Below are positions 28,151 through 37,665 of a stretch of 64,000 nucleotides of DNA, in pieces. The translations under genes and the position numbers were made by a program. The DNA lies in the NCBI RefSeq assembly GCF_002051585.1, contig NZ_MZGX01000010.1, forward strand, positions 62,001 through 126,000, given 5' to 3'. This stretch comes from Ruminiclostridium hungatei (lineage in GTDB: Bacteria > Bacillota > Clostridia > Acetivibrionales > DSM-1351). How positions within the stretch are numbered: position 1 is the stretch's first letter; each line of letters starts with the position of its first letter. The notes beneath the pieces were generated by a model, which was not told the DNA's origin, did no database searches, and saw only the letters and a program-made list of their open reading frames with translations.

Positions 28151-29197
28151 ATGAAAAGTGAGGAAATAGCAAAAATTGCAGGAGTGTCCCGCAGTACGGT
28201 ATCAAGGGTTATCAATAACTATTCCAATGTACCGGAGGATACGAAGAAAAAGGTTCTTGATGTTATAACAAAATACAACTATCAGCCAAATACCTCGGCA
28301 CGAGTGCTTGCAGGAAAGAAAAATGATACTATAGGCTTGTTCATAGTCAGTATCGCCGATGCTTTTAATCCAAACAGATTATACAACAACAACTATTTCA
28401 CACAATTTGTTGATGCGGTTGTTGAGTGCGCAAATGCAAGGGGATATTATGTACTTGTAAATATTGTCTATTGCGAGAATGACTACAATAAGGTTAGTGA
28501 GGTCTTTCTTCAAAAGCGTATAGACGGGGGAATTGTCATAGGAACCGAACGTGATGCGGAGGTTCTGATAAATGTATCTAAAAGAGGCTTCCCTGTGGCT
28601 TTGATTGATTATGACGCCGATGAAATCAAAAGGAACAAGTCCGACAATGACAATTTAATTGTAATAGGTTCAAATGACTATGACGGAGCGGTTTCAGCGG
28701 TTGAACACCTTATTGGCCTGGGACACAAGGATATAGGCCTTCTGGCGGGACGGCTTTCCACCTACTCGGGAAGGCAAAGGTACAATGCTTTTTTTGACAC
28801 TATGAAAAAACACGGCTTGAACGTAAATGAAGAATTTGTTCTCCACGGAGACTTCATTAAGTCTAAAACTGCAGACGAAGTAAATAAGCTTATTCAGAGG
28901 AGAAAGCTGCCAAGTGCAATATTCTCATCCAACGATGATATGGCAATCACTGCCATGGATTTGTTCAGAGAAAGCAATATAAAAATTCCTGAGGATATTT
29001 CCATTATAGGTTTTGACAACATTCCACTGTCATCCTTGGTCAAGCCTGCACTTTCTACGGTATCCACACCTGTTTATGACATTGTTGACAGGGCGGTAAC
29101 CGAGCTTATTTCATACATAAAAAGAAATAAAAAAGGTTTTACCAGCTTTAGCTATGACGCTAAAATGGTTATGCGTGACACTTGTTTGAGGAAATAA
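28151..29197 (+). CDS. LacI-family transcriptional regulator
   Basis: This 348-residue regulator has an N-terminal helix-turn-helix and hinge helix, KSEEIAKIAGVSRSTVSRVINNYSNVPEDTKKKV, followed by a periplasmic-binding-like sensor domain (DTIGLFIVSI ... GLLAGRLSTYSGRQRYNAF ... SNDDMAITAMD ... IIGFDNIPLSSLVKPALSTV). It sits between the importer and the cellobiose phosphorylase genes, so it probably controls them in response to the imported sugar. ATG 28151 was chosen because AAGGTG lies 7 bases upstream; the in-frame GTG at 28145 overlaps that site. No clear palindromic operator was recognised by eye. Confidence 0.93.
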   Translation: MKSEEIAKIAGVSRSTVSRVINNYSNVPEDTKKKVLDVITKYNYQPNTSARVLAGKKNDTIGLFIVSIADAFNPNRLYNNNYFTQFVDAVVECANARGYYVLVNIVYCENDYNKVSEVFLQKRIDGGIVIGTERDAEVLINVSKRGFPVALIDYDADEIKRNKSDNDNLIVIGSNDYDGAVSAVEHLIGLGHKDIGLLAGRLSTYSGRQRYNAFFDTMKKHGLNVNEEFVLHGDFIKSKTADEVNKLIQRRKLPSAIFSSNDDMAITAMDLFRESNIKIPEDISIIGFDNIPLSSLVKPALSTVSTPVYDIVDRAVTELISYIKRNKKGFTSFSYDAKMVMRDTCLRK

Positions 29198-29198
29198 G

Positions 29199-29221
29199 AG
29201 TACTCGAAAGAGTACTGTTTT
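29199..29221 (+). terminator. Small hairpin after the LacI-type gene
   Basis: A 7-bp perfect stem AGTACTC / GAGTACT with a stable GAAA tetraloop is followed by G and five T residues. It lies between the regulator and the phosphorylase gene and may attenuate read-through. Confidence 0.7.
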
Positions 29222-29258
29222 TATATCTTTATTTATTATTTGAGAGGAGCAAAAAAAT

Positions 29259-31694
29259 ATGAAGTACGGATTTTTTGACGATCAAAACCGGGAATACGTT
29301 ATCACTACTCCCAAAACACCTTATCCATGGATTAATTACCTGGGAACTCAAGATTTTTTTTCTTTGATTTCAAACACTGCAGGTGGTTATTGTTTTTATA
29401 AGGACGCGCGTTTACGGAGAATCACCAGGTACAGGTATAATAATGTGCCTATCGACATGGGGGGAAGATATTTTTATATCAACGACAATGGCAGCTTATG
29501 GTCCCCAGGCTGGTCTCCGGTGAAAGCCGACCTGGACAGCTATGAATGCAGACATGGTTTGGGATATACAAAAATCACCGGAAGCAAGGATGGAATCAGC
29601 ACTGAAGTTTTATTCTTCGTGCCGCTGAACTTTAATGGTGAAATACATAGAGTAAGAGTTAAAAATACAACCCAGGCGGATAAAGCCGTAAAGCTGTTTT
29701 CCTGTGTGGAATTCTGTTTGTGGAATGCATACGATGACATGACCAATTACCAGAGAAACTTTAGCACCGGGGAAGTTGAGATTGAAAAGTCTGTAATTTA
29801 CCACAAGACTGAGTATAAGGAAAGAAGAAACCACTATTCCTTTTATTCAGTAAACGCGAGTTTAACCGGCTTTGACACTGACAGAGATTCCTTTGTAGGA
29901 TTATATAACGGCTTTGAAGCACCTCAGGTGCCTGTAAGCGGTGAACCGCAGAATACGGTGGCCGACGGCTGGGGCCCCATGGCCTCACACTGTATTACCG
30001 TTGAACTAAAGCCTGGTGAGGAAAAAGAGTACGATTTCATACTGGGCTATGTGGAAAATGATGAGGACGACAAGTGGGAAAGCAAAGGTGTTATCAATAA
30101 GAAAAAGGCACATGCAATGATTGAGGAAAAGGGCAACCCTGCGGGAGTGCAGGCTGCGTTTCTTGAGATGCAGGATTACTGGAACCAGTTGTTTACACAG
30201 TACAGACTGGAGCACAAGGATGAGAAGCTGACCAGGATGGTAAATATCTGGAACCAGTATCAGTGTATGGTAACCTTTAATATGTCCAGAAGCGCTTCAT
30301 ATTTTGAAACCGGCATAGGCAGGGGAATGGGCTTTAGAGACTCAAACCAGGATATTCTCGGCTTTGTGCATCAGATACCTGACAGAGCAAGAGAGAGAAT
30401 ACTGGACATAGCTGCCACCCAGTTGGAAACAGGTGGTGCGTATCACCAGTACCAGCCTCTGACCAAGAAGGGGAATAATGAAATAGGCGGTAACTTTAAC
30501 GATGATCCGTTGTGGCTTATAGCCTCAGTAGCGGCTTACATAAAGGAAACAGGAGATATGGACATCCTGAAGGAAATGGTGCCGTATGACAATGATGACT
30601 CAAAGGCTGCGTCGCTTTTTGATCACTTGAGACGCTCCTTCTATCATGTTGTCAATAACCTCGGTCCTCACGGGCTCCCTCTGATTGGAAGGGCTGACTG
30701 GAATGACTGTCTCAATCTGAACTGTTTCTCCAACGTACCCGGAGAATCCTTCCAGACAACCACAAGCAAGGACGGAAAGGTGGCAGAGTCTGTATTCATA
30801 GCAGGAATGTTTGTATTCTATGGCCCTGAATATGTCAAGCTGTGCATCTTAAACGGGTTGGAGGAGGAAGCTCAGAAGGCTCAGACACACATAGACAAAA
30901 TGACAGAGACCGTGCTTGAGAATGGCTGGGATGGAGAATGGTTCATCCGTGCCTATGATGATTTTGGACAAAAAATAGGCAGCAAGGAAAATGAGGAAGG
31001 TAAGATATTCATAGAGTCACAGGGCTTCTGTACAATGGCAGGCATCGGTCTGGAGACCGGGCATGTGGAAAAGGCTCTGGACTCGGCTAAAAAATATCTG
31101 GACAGCGATCACGGCATGGTTCTCAACAATCCTGCCTTTACAAAATACTATATCAACATGGGTGAAATCTCAACATATCCTGCGGGCTATAAGGAAAACG
31201 CAGGCATATTCTGCCACAACAATCCATGGGTGGCAGCAGGAGAAACCGTTCTTGGAAGAGGAGACAGGGCCTTTGAGATATACTCCAAGATTGCTCCGGC
31301 CTACACTGAGGAAATAAGTGATATTCATAAGACAGAACCTTATGTATACTCCCAGATGATTGCCGGAAAGGATGCAAAAAGGCATGGAGAAGCCAAGAAT
31401 TCCTGGCTGACAGGAACTGCTGCCTGGAATTTCGTTGTAATTTCGCAGAATATTCTGGGAATAAAGCCTGATTATAACGGACTTATGATTGACCCGTGCA
31501 TTCCACAGGAATGGGAGGGCTACAAGGTGAGCAGGAAGTTCAGAAAGGCCACTTATGAAGTGACTGTCAGCAACCCGCGGCATGTATCAAAGGGTGTCAG
31601 TCAGCTTATAGTGGACGGAAAGGAAGTAGAAGGCAATATTGTTCCGGTGTTCGGCGACGGAAAGACTCATGAAGTCAAGGTTGTCCTGGTCTAA
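29259..31694 (+). CDS. cbp: Cellobiose phosphorylase (GH94)
   Basis: This is an 811-residue cytoplasmic enzyme that splits cellobiose with phosphate into glucose 1-phosphate and glucose, saving ATP during cellulose use. The protein has the N-terminal beta-sandwich ([20 protein letters not shown]) and the (alpha/alpha)6 catalytic domain of GH94. That domain contains [12 protein letters not shown] with the general-acid Asp, phosphate-loop segments near [21 protein letters not shown], and [13 protein letters not shown]. Length and sequence throughout resemble strict cellobiose phosphorylases of cellulolytic clostridia rather than the longer cellodextrin phosphorylases. A GAGAGGAG site precedes the ATG and a terminator follows. 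Together with the importer upstream it forms a cellobiose and cellodextrin uptake and use module. Confidence 0.95.
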   Translation: MKYGFFDDQNREYVITTPKTPYPWINYLGTQDFFSLISNTAGGYCFYKDARLRRITRYRYNNVPIDMGGRYFYINDNGSLWSPGWSPVKADLDSYECRHGLGYTKITGSKDGISTEVLFFVPLNFNGEIHRVRVKNTTQADKAVKLFSCVEFCLWNAYDDMTNYQRNFSTGEVEIEKSVIYHKTEYKERRNHYSFYSVNASLTGFDTDRDSFVGLYNGFEAPQVPVSGEPQNTVADGWGPMASHCITVELKPGEEKEYDFILGYVENDEDDKWESKGVINKKKAHAMIEEKGNPAGVQAAFLEMQDYWNQLFTQYRLEHKDEKLTRMVNIWNQYQCMVTFNMSRSASYFETGIGRGMGFRDSNQDILGFVHQIPDRARERILDIAATQLETGGAYHQYQPLTKKGNNEIGGNFNDDPLWLIASVAAYIKETGDMDILKEMVPYDNDDSKAASLFDHLRRSFYHVVNNLGPHGLPLIGRADWNDCLNLNCFSNVPGESFQTTTSKDGKVAESVFIAGMFVFYGPEYVKLCILNGLEEEAQKAQTHIDKMTETVLENGWDGEWFIRAYDDFGQKIGSKENEEGKIFIESQGFCTMAGIGLETGHVEKALDSAKKYLDSDHGMVLNNPAFTKYYINMGEISTYPAGYKENAGIFCHNNPWVAAGETVLGRGDRAFEIYSKIAPAYTEEISDIHKTEPYVYSQMIAGKDAKRHGEAKNSWLTGTAAWNFVVISQNILGIKPDYNGLMIDPCIPQEWEGYKVSRKFRKATYEVTVSNPRHVSKGVSQLIVDGKEVEGNIVPVFGDGKTHEVKVVLV

Positions 31695-31744
31695 GGAGTC
31701 TGATTCCTGATAATATCAATAATACTAATAATACCAAACAAAAT

Positions 31745-31778
31745 AAAAAATGGCTTCAGAATATGAAGTCATTTTTTT
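31745..31778. terminator. Terminator after cellobiose phosphorylase
   Basis: AAAAAATGGCTTCA pairs with TGAAGTCATTTTTTT over a 5-base loop with one G-U pair. The A run and T run on the two sides make it usable in both directions, between convergent cbp and phoR. Confidence 0.85.
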
Positions 31779-31884
31779 ATTGTCCGGAAAAGTATAAATT
31801 TTTAAGGGCATTAAAATGTCTGAAACCAGGGCGGCTTACGTAAATAAAGTGGCTTTGCCACACTTGTTTTTGTACCAAAGGGCA

Positions 31885-33681
31885 TTAAAGAGGAAGCTGT
31901 ATTAAAAACTCAGTGCCCTGGCCCTGCTGGCTGACAACTCGTATATCACCGCTGTACAGGTTTACAATATGCTTGACGATTGATAAGCCCAGCCCTGTAC
32001 CACCCATATTCCTTGAACGGCCCTTGTCGACCCGGTAAAACCTTTCAAAAATTCTGGAATGATGTTTTTCGGAAATTCCTATCCCTGTATCTTTAATTGA
32101 AATATAGGTCTTGCCGCTGGAACGGCCTGCTCTTATATATACTGCTCCGTTTTCCACATTATATTTTATGGCATTGTCCACCAGATTTATAAGCATCTGT
32201 TTGATCCTGTTTTTGTTGACCAGCAGGTTTATGGTTTGGTCCACTTCCACAATCAGCCTTACTCCCTTTTTTTGTGCCGCTGCCTCAAGTATCAATACAA
32301 CTTCACCAATTATGGTATTTAAATTAGTCTCCATGATGTTGTCGTCTTTTCTCATGCCTTCAATTTCGGAAAGCTGCAGGATATCGTTAATCAGCATGTA
32401 GAGCCGTTCGGCCTCAATATCTATAATATCCAGGAACTTTGCAGCTACTGCGGTATCTTCTATAGCTCCGTTCTTAAGTGTCTCTACAAAGCCTCTTATG
32501 GAGGTGAGGGGGGTTTTCAGCTCATGGGTTACATTTGAAACGAATTCTGTTCTTATCTGTTCCAGCTTCTTGACTGAGGTTACGTCATGAAGGGTAATCA
32601 CTCCTCCTGAATTTACACTCCTGACGGTATCAGTGTTCTTTATGGGATTGGTATATACCTTGTAAATCTTGTCCGTGTTGGTGGCTGGGGAGAACATGAT
32701 TATCTCATCCGTTAAGGGGGTGTTGTTTTTAATGGTATCAATCAGCAAAGAATTGACCTTGGAATTTCTGGCAATCTGTATAAGGTTTTTGCCCATAATC
32801 CCGGGGCCGTGCCTGACGCCGAAAATGTCGCAGGCAATGGTGTTGATAATGAGGATCTTGTAGTCGGTGTCGACGGCGATAATCCCATCTCTCATACTGT
32901 TTATTACCGTGTCCACCCGCACATTTTTGTCCATCATTCCCAGAAGGGTTTCATCCAGTTTATCGGCCATTTCATTAAAGGTATATGCCAACTGCCCGAT
33001 TTCGTCTTTTGAAGTGATATTCACTCTTTTCTTATAATTTCCTCCCGCAATTTCCTTGGAAGTATTGATTAACTGCCGGATGGGATCGGTTATTACCTTG
33101 GACAACTGGACTGAAATCAGTATCGTCAGCAGCAGGCCGGCAAGGATGCCGATAATAGTATAAAAGAAGAAGGCTTTATTTATGGAGTTGATCTGGTAGA
33201 GCGGTATGGATACCCTTACTATGATATTGTGGGCTTCTATGGGGAAAGCGACATAAAGATAGGTAACCTTCAGGGTTTCGCTGAAACGCTCATCCGTGCC
33301 CATTTTACCCTGTATGGCTTCCTTGACTTCCTTCCTGTTCAGATGGTTCTGCATGCCGTTTGCATCAGAATCTGATTCCCCCAGTACCTTGCCGCTATAA
33401 TCTATAATTGTTATCCTGGTAAAAAATGAAAAGCTTTCGATTGCAGAAGGCTTTTCATTCAGGAGCTTTGCGTATTCCTTTGCCAGTTTGTCAAAGTCGG
33501 TAAGTTTGTTTTGTGATATTTCAGTGTCAATTTGATGCGTTAAAAGAACAGCAGTGTTTTCAATGCTGTTCTGAACCTCATATTTATAAAAATACCTTGC
33601 AAGAGCAGATGTAAAAATTCCGGTAATGGTTATGGCTATTATAACCAGAAAAATAGTATACTTAACAATTTTTGATTTCAA
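31885..33681 (-). CDS. phoR: Phosphate regulon sensor histidine kinase PhoR
   Basis: This 598-residue membrane kinase has a transmembrane helix at about 7-30, an extracytoplasmic sensor domain of about 140 residues, and a second helix near 170-190. Then come a HAMP domain (ITDPIRQLINTSKEIAGGNYKKRV), a PAS domain (INSMRDGIIAVDTDYKILIIN), the HisKA box FVSNVTHELKTPLTSIRGF with the phosphorylated His, and an ATPase domain with NLVDNAIKYN, DTGIGIS and GGTGLGLSIVKHIV. The order matches Gram-positive PhoR/WalK-like kinases, and the position beside phoP, phoU and pstB supports PhoR. It phosphorylates PhoP when phosphate is scarce. It follows phoP by 36 bases. Confidence 0.93.
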   Translation of the reverse strand: MKSKIVKYTIFLVIIAITITGIFTSALARYFYKYEVQNSIENTAVLLTHQIDTEISQNKLTDFDKLAKEYAKLLNEKPSAIESFSFFTRITIIDYSGKVLGESDSDANGMQNHLNRKEVKEAIQGKMGTDERFSETLKVTYLYVAFPIEAHNIIVRVSIPLYQINSINKAFFFYTIIGILAGLLLTILISVQLSKVITDPIRQLINTSKEIAGGNYKKRVNITSKDEIGQLAYTFNEMADKLDETLLGMMDKNVRVDTVINSMRDGIIAVDTDYKILIINTIACDIFGVRHGPGIMGKNLIQIARNSKVNSLLIDTIKNNTPLTDEIIMFSPATNTDKIYKVYTNPIKNTDTVRSVNSGGVITLHDVTSVKKLEQIRTEFVSNVTHELKTPLTSIRGFVETLKNGAIEDTAVAAKFLDIIDIEAERLYMLINDILQLSEIEGMRKDDNIMETNLNTIIGEVVLILEAAAQKKGVRLIVEVDQTINLLVNKNRIKQMLINLVDNAIKYNVENGAVYIRAGRSSGKTYISIKDTGIGISEKHHSRIFERFYRVDKGRSRNMGGTGLGLSIVKHIVNLYSGDIRVVSQQGQGTEFLIQLPL

Positions 33682-33717
33682 AAAGCATCGGCACCTCCTG
33701 TGGAGAGCATATGTAAA

Positions 33718-34437
33718 TTATTTGGCACTGGCAGGGGAGGTTTTATCGGTAAACCTGTAGCCAATACCTCTGATGGTTTCAATAAATGTAGGATTATCAT
33801 CGTTATCTTCTATCTTTTGCCGCAGATATCTGATATGAACATCAACAGTCCTGGTTTCGCCATAGTAGTCAAAGCCCCAGATTTTATCAAGCAGATGCTC
33901 TCTGGACAAAACCTTGCCCTTGTTCAAAACCAGCATTTTCAGCAGTTCAAATTCCTTAAGCGGCATTTCAATAAGACGGTCGCCCTTATAGACTTCTCTT
34001 CTTGTACAGTCTATGGAAATGTCGGCGTGGGTGATAACGTCAACCTTGGGTTCGGCAACGGTGTTAATGCGGCGGAAAAGTGCCTTTATCCTGGCCAGCA
34101 GTTCCCTGACGCTGAAGGGTTTGGTTATATAGTCGTCAGCACCCAGCTCAAGGCCCAGGACCTTGTCAAACTCTTCACTTTTGGCAGTGAGCATTATTAT
34201 AGGTATGTTTTTGGTGACGGTATTCTGCCTGAGCTGCCTGCAAACCTCCAGACCATCAATTCCAGGCAGCATGATATCCAGAATGAAAAGTGAGGGAACG
34301 CTCTCCAGAGCATGCTCTATCAAATCTTCACCGTTATCGAACACAGTAACCTTGAAGCCGTTGGCTTCAAGATTATATTTAATCAGTTGCTGGATATGCA
34401 TTTCATCTTCAACGACAAAAATTGATTGTTTAGACAT
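33718..34437 (-). CDS. phoP: Phosphate regulon response regulator PhoP
   Basis: This 239-residue OmpR/PhoB-family activator has a receiver domain with VVEDE, the phosphorylated Asp in LFILDIMLPGIDG and the Lys in ITKPFSVREL, then a winged helix DNA-binding domain (KEFELLKMLVLNKGKVLSREHLLDKIWGFDYYGETRTVDVHIRYLR, written here only as a landmark). Its expected targets are the 11-bp-spaced TTAACA-like repeats before pstB, pstC and pstS and probably before the DUF47-pit operon. It lies between phoU and phoR in one minus-strand run. Confidence 0.93.
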   Translation of the reverse strand: MSKQSIFVVEDEMHIQQLIKYNLEANGFKVTVFDNGEDLIEHALESVPSLFILDIMLPGIDGLEVCRQLRQNTVTKNIPIIMLTAKSEEFDKVLGLELGADDYITKPFSVRELLARIKALFRRINTVAEPKVDVITHADISIDCTRREVYKGDRLIEMPLKEFELLKMLVLNKGKVLSREHLLDKIWGFDYYGETRTVDVHIRYLRQKIEDNDDNPTFIETIRGIGYRFTDKTSPASAK

Positions 34438-34512
34438 TTTTTATCCCCCCTGTCCGCTCTGAGGACATAAATTCAAAGGGTTGAAAGTGGTTTTCTTTCA
34501 ACCTTGCATCTC

Positions 34513-35178
34513 TTACTCTGTTTTTCTGGCAAGATGACCGTGTGAACCGGTAACATTGAATACAACCCATTCGGCAATATTGGTTGCATGATCACCTATC
34601 CGTTCCAGATATTTTACTATAAACATAAAGTCTGTTGCCTGCTCAACCGTTTCAGGGTTGTTCTTCATGATGTTGATAAGTTCAAGTACAATTTTTGAGA
34701 AGAGATCGTCAACCTCATCATCGGAGCTGCAAACATCCCTGGCCAGGTCTATATCCTGCTTTATATAGGAATCAATGGACCTTATGACCATTTTTTTTGC
34801 CAGCTCAGCCATAAGGGGAATGTCCACCAGGGGCTTGATATATTTCATATCTGCCATTCTTATGGTAAGCTCGGCAATATCGGCGGCATGATCAGCTATG
34901 CGCTCCATGTCGGTAATTATTTTCAAAGCGGTGCTTATGGTTCTCAGGTCCTTTGCAAGCGGCTGCTGCCTTGCAATAAGGTTTATACATATTTTCTCAA
35001 TCCTGCCTTCAAGCTCGTCAACTTCGTCATCACTTTCATATACTTTTCTGGCCAGGTCTATATCCTGCCTCTTTAAAGCCAGAATGGAATTCTCTATGGA
35101 TTCTTCAACCAGTCCGGCCATTTTAACCATCAAATCGTGCAATTGTTCCAGTTCTTTGTCAAATGAGTGTCTAACCAT
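34513..35178 (-). CDS. phoU: Phosphate signalling protein PhoU
   Basis: This 221-residue all-helical protein has two repeats of the PhoU three-helix bundle. Each has the metal-binding ExxxD type acidic stretch (ARKVYESDDEVDELEGRIE and ARDVCSSDDEVDDLFSKIV) and a matching RIADHAADIAE / RIGDHATNIAE motif. PhoU links the Pst transporter to PhoR and keeps the regulon off when phosphate is plentiful. It follows pstB by 60 bases and precedes phoP by 75 in the same direction. Confidence 0.96.
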   Translation of the reverse strand: MVRHSFDKELEQLHDLMVKMAGLVEESIENSILALKRQDIDLARKVYESDDEVDELEGRIEKICINLIARQQPLAKDLRTISTALKIITDMERIADHAADIAELTIRMADMKYIKPLVDIPLMAELAKKMVIRSIDSYIKQDIDLARDVCSSDDEVDDLFSKIVLELINIMKNNPETVEQATDFMFIVKYLERIGDHATNIAEWVVFNVTGSHGHLARKTE

Positions 35179-35238
35179 ATATATCTCCTATCTACGCGCC
35201 AACACGTATGTTACTGTAATGATAAATAACAATGCCGC

Positions 35239-35997
35239 TTAACCGAATCTTCCCGTAATATAATCTTCGGTTCTCTTATCCTGAGGGTTGCTGAAAAGGT
35301 GATTTGTGGTTCCTGATTCAACTATCTCACCATGCAGGAAAAATGCGGTGCTGTCCGAGATTCTGGCTGCCTGCTGCATATTGTGGGTAACAATAATTAT
35401 AGTATAGTTTTTCTTTAAGTCCTCTATCAGGTCCTCTATTTTAAGGGTTGATATGGGATCAAGTGCAGAGGTGGGTTCATCCATTAATACAACCTCGGGC
35501 TCCACAGCCAGTACTCTGGCAATACATAAGCGCTGCTGCTGTCCTCCGGATAAGCCCAGGGCATTCTGCTTGAGTCTGTCCTTGACTTCATCCCACAGGG
35601 CACTGTTCCTTAAACTCTTTTCAACAATATCATCCAACCTGGACTTGGATTTTATACCATGAATACGGGGACCGTAAGCAATGTTATCGTATATTGACAT
35701 AGGAAATGGATTTGGTTTTTGGAATACCATTCCAACATTTTTTCTCAACTCAACTATATCATACTCTTTGTAAACATTCAAACCGTCGAAATACACATCT
35801 CCGGTTATTTTAACATTTGCTATGAGGTCGTTCATCCTGTTAAGGGTCTTTAAAAAGGTCGACTTTCCGCAGCCGGAAGGACCTATAAATGCAGTTACCT
35901 GATTGCTGGATATATTTATGGAGACATTTTTCAGGGCTTGAAGGTCTCCGTAAAACAGATTTAAATTATTGGTTGTTATTCTATAATCATTAGTCAT
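35239..35997 (-). CDS. pstB: Phosphate ABC importer ATPase PstB
   Basis: This 252-residue cytoplasmic ATPase of the high-affinity phosphate importer has Walker [11 protein letters not shown] loop [21 protein letters not shown] (typical of PstB), signature [14 protein letters not shown] and Walker [13 protein letters not shown]. Unlike most bacteria, where pstB follows pstA, it is here divergent from the permease genes and heads the phoU-phoP-phoR run. A four-repeat Pho box precedes it. Confidence 0.97.
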   Translation of the reverse strand: MTNDYRITTNNLNLFYGDLQALKNVSINISSNQVTAFIGPSGCGKSTFLKTLNRMNDLIANVKITGDVYFDGLNVYKEYDIVELRKNVGMVFQKPNPFPMSIYDNIAYGPRIHGIKSKSRLDDIVEKSLRNSALWDEVKDRLKQNALGLSGGQQQRLCIARVLAVEPEVVLMDEPTSALDPISTLKIEDLIEDLKKNYTIIIVTHNMQQAARISDSTAFFLHGEIVESGTTNHLFSNPQDKRTEDYITGRFG

Positions 35998-36037
35998 ATC
36001 AGTAATCCTCTATCCCAAATATTTAGTAGGTAGCTTT

Positions 36038-36091
36038 ATCATAACAACACTTTTTTAATGCAGGTTTAATTCTATGTTAACTTGATGTTAA
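36038..36091 (-). promoter_or_regulatory. PhoP box and promoter of pstB-phoU-phoP-phoR
   Basis: On the coding (minus) strand, hexamers TTAACA (36091-36086), TTAACA (36080-36075), TTAAAC (36069-36064) and TTAAAA (36058-36053) recur at exactly 11-bp steps. After 9 further bases lies a TATGAT -10 box (36043-36038). This is the layout of activating PhoP sites in Gram-positive bacteria. Confidence 0.8.
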
Positions 36092-36159
36092 TAATATTTT
36101 GGGGCAACTGTAAATTACCTTATATTATGTACAAAGCTGCAGTTTAAATTCATGTTAAA

Positions 36160-36491
36160 TTAACTCGTTGTGCTAGTTAAAAATGTGATAAACAGGCAAA
36201 AGCTGCATAGATGCATGCCATTCCCGGACGAGCTTTAAATAAATGCTTGTATATAACGCTTTTAACGAAATTGTATACCTTACAGCATGCTTTTTTAGCC
36301 GTCGCGGCAACTCGACCACCCAGGTCTCGAATGCCTCTTAAATTGACATCCTGTCAATTTAACTGCCAAAGCAGCAAGCTGTAAGCCTACAATTTCAGCA
36401 AAAAGCTTTTAATCATACTACGCATTTCTTTAAAGTCGTCCTCGCATGTCATGCAAACTTATCTGTTAAATTAACTAGCACAACGGGTTAA
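36160..36491. repeat. 332-bp inverted-repeat-bounded element between pst promoters
   Basis: The ends are 21-bp inverted repeats with one mismatch (left begins TTAACTCGTTGTGC; right ends GCACAACGGGTTAA). Inside them a second imperfect inverted pair, GCATGCCATTCCCGGACGA against its counterpart at about 36434-36455, matches at 15 of 19 positions. At the centre are a 25-bp palindrome (TTAAATTGACA / TGTCAATTTAA, 36338-36362) and CTTACAGC / GCTGTAAG arms. There is no open frame of note. The right 70 bases (36404-36473) are about 93% identical to 42177-42246, so this is a dispersed repeat, MITE-like or a structured RNA element. It separates the two divergent Pho promoters. Confidence 0.75.
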
Positions 36492-36574
36492 GTTACCCTG
36501 CAGTGATGTCCCAAATATCAGCAAGCAATAAATCAAGGCTTTTTGGAGAAAAATAACCCTGACAGCCAATTTAC

Positions 36575-36629
36575 TTAACATTTTATTAACATGGGCTTAA
36601 CAGCAGTTTACTTTTTGCATTTTTATAAT
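36575..36629 (+). promoter_or_regulatory. PhoP box and promoter of pstC-pstA
   Basis: Three perfect TTAACA hexamers at 36575, 36586 and 36597 and a fourth, TTACTT, at 36608 follow an exact 11-bp period. A perfect -10 box TATAAT follows at 36624-36629. With a start near 36636 the repeats cover about -61 to -23, as in B. subtilis PhoP-activated promoters. It is the best Pho box in the window. Confidence 0.85.
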
Positions 36630-36664
36630 AGTGCTATCATGAAGTTGTGAAGGAGGGCTCAACA

Positions 36665-37597
36665 ATGACTCAGAGCGCAAACGCAGCACAGGACAGAAAG
36701 GCTGCCGGTAATAGAATCAGAAGAATGAAGCTTTCAAATACAGTGGCAAGAAACATTCTTTTTCTATTTGCAAGCATTACTATTTTAACAACCCTGGGAA
36801 TTATTATTTCATTACTCAGAGATTCCATAGGCTTTTTTGCCGAGGTTCCTATAAAGGATTTTTTGCTGGGAAGGGTCTGGACCCCTCTTTTCAATGATCC
36901 CCAGTTTGGTGTGCTTCCTCTTGTAAGCGGAACGGTACTTATTACGTTTGTTTCCGGGCTGATATCAATACCCATTGGACTGTTTACCGCAATTTATTTA
37001 AGTGAGTATGCAAACAGAAAAGTCAGGAAGGTTATAAAACCAATTCTTGAGGTTCTGGCAGGAATTCCCTCCATAGTTTTCGGTTATTTTGCACTGACCG
37101 CAATTACACCTTTTCTGAAAAACATAATACCGCAGACGGAAATTTTTAATGCATTAAGTGCAAGCATAGCGGTGGGCGTCATGACCATACCGCTGGTTTC
37201 TTCCCTGAGTGAGGATGCGTTGAGGGCGGTGCCCGACAGCTTGAGACAGGGGGCGTTGGCTCTGGGCTCTACAAAGATGGAAACCTCTTTGAAGGTAGTG
37301 GTTCCCGCAGCCATTTCAGGAATATCTGCATCCTTTGTGCTGGCCATATCCAGGGCAATAGGTGAAACCATGATTGTTACCATAGCCGCAGGAGCCAGGC
37401 CGAATCTTACCTTCAACCCCCTGCAGAGTGTTCAGACCATGACCTCATTTATAGTGCAGGCAAGCCAGGGAGACAATCCCCATGGAACTGTGGGCTATTA
37501 TTCGCTTTTCGCCGTGGGTTTGCTGCTCTTTCTTATTACTCTCGGTCTTAATGTTTTTTCGCATCATATGGTGGATAAGTACAGAAAGGAATATTAA
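36665..37597 (+). CDS. pstC: Phosphate ABC importer permease PstC
   Basis: This 310-residue inner membrane subunit of the high-affinity phosphate importer has about six helices, the family segment EVLAGIPSIVFGYFAL, and the ATPase-docking loop PDSLRQGALALGSTKMETSLKVVVPAAISGI. ATG 36665 has AAGGAGGG 7 bases upstream; an in-frame TTG at 36647 precedes that site and is not used. It pairs with PstA encoded 68 bases downstream. Confidence 0.95.
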   Translation: MTQSANAAQDRKAAGNRIRRMKLSNTVARNILFLFASITILTTLGIIISLLRDSIGFFAEVPIKDFLLGRVWTPLFNDPQFGVLPLVSGTVLITFVSGLISIPIGLFTAIYLSEYANRKVRKVIKPILEVLAGIPSIVFGYFALTAITPFLKNIIPQTEIFNALSASIAVGVMTIPLVSSLSEDALRAVPDSLRQGALALGSTKMETSLKVVVPAAISGISASFVLAISRAIGETMIVTIAAGARPNLTFNPLQSVQTMTSFIVQASQGDNPHGTVGYYSLFAVGLLLFLITLGLNVFSHHMVDKYRKEY

Positions 37598-37665
37598 ACG
37601 GAAAAATCATTCTTTAATATAGATGAAAGCAACAGATAATAAGAGTTTAGCTTTGGAGGCGTCAA

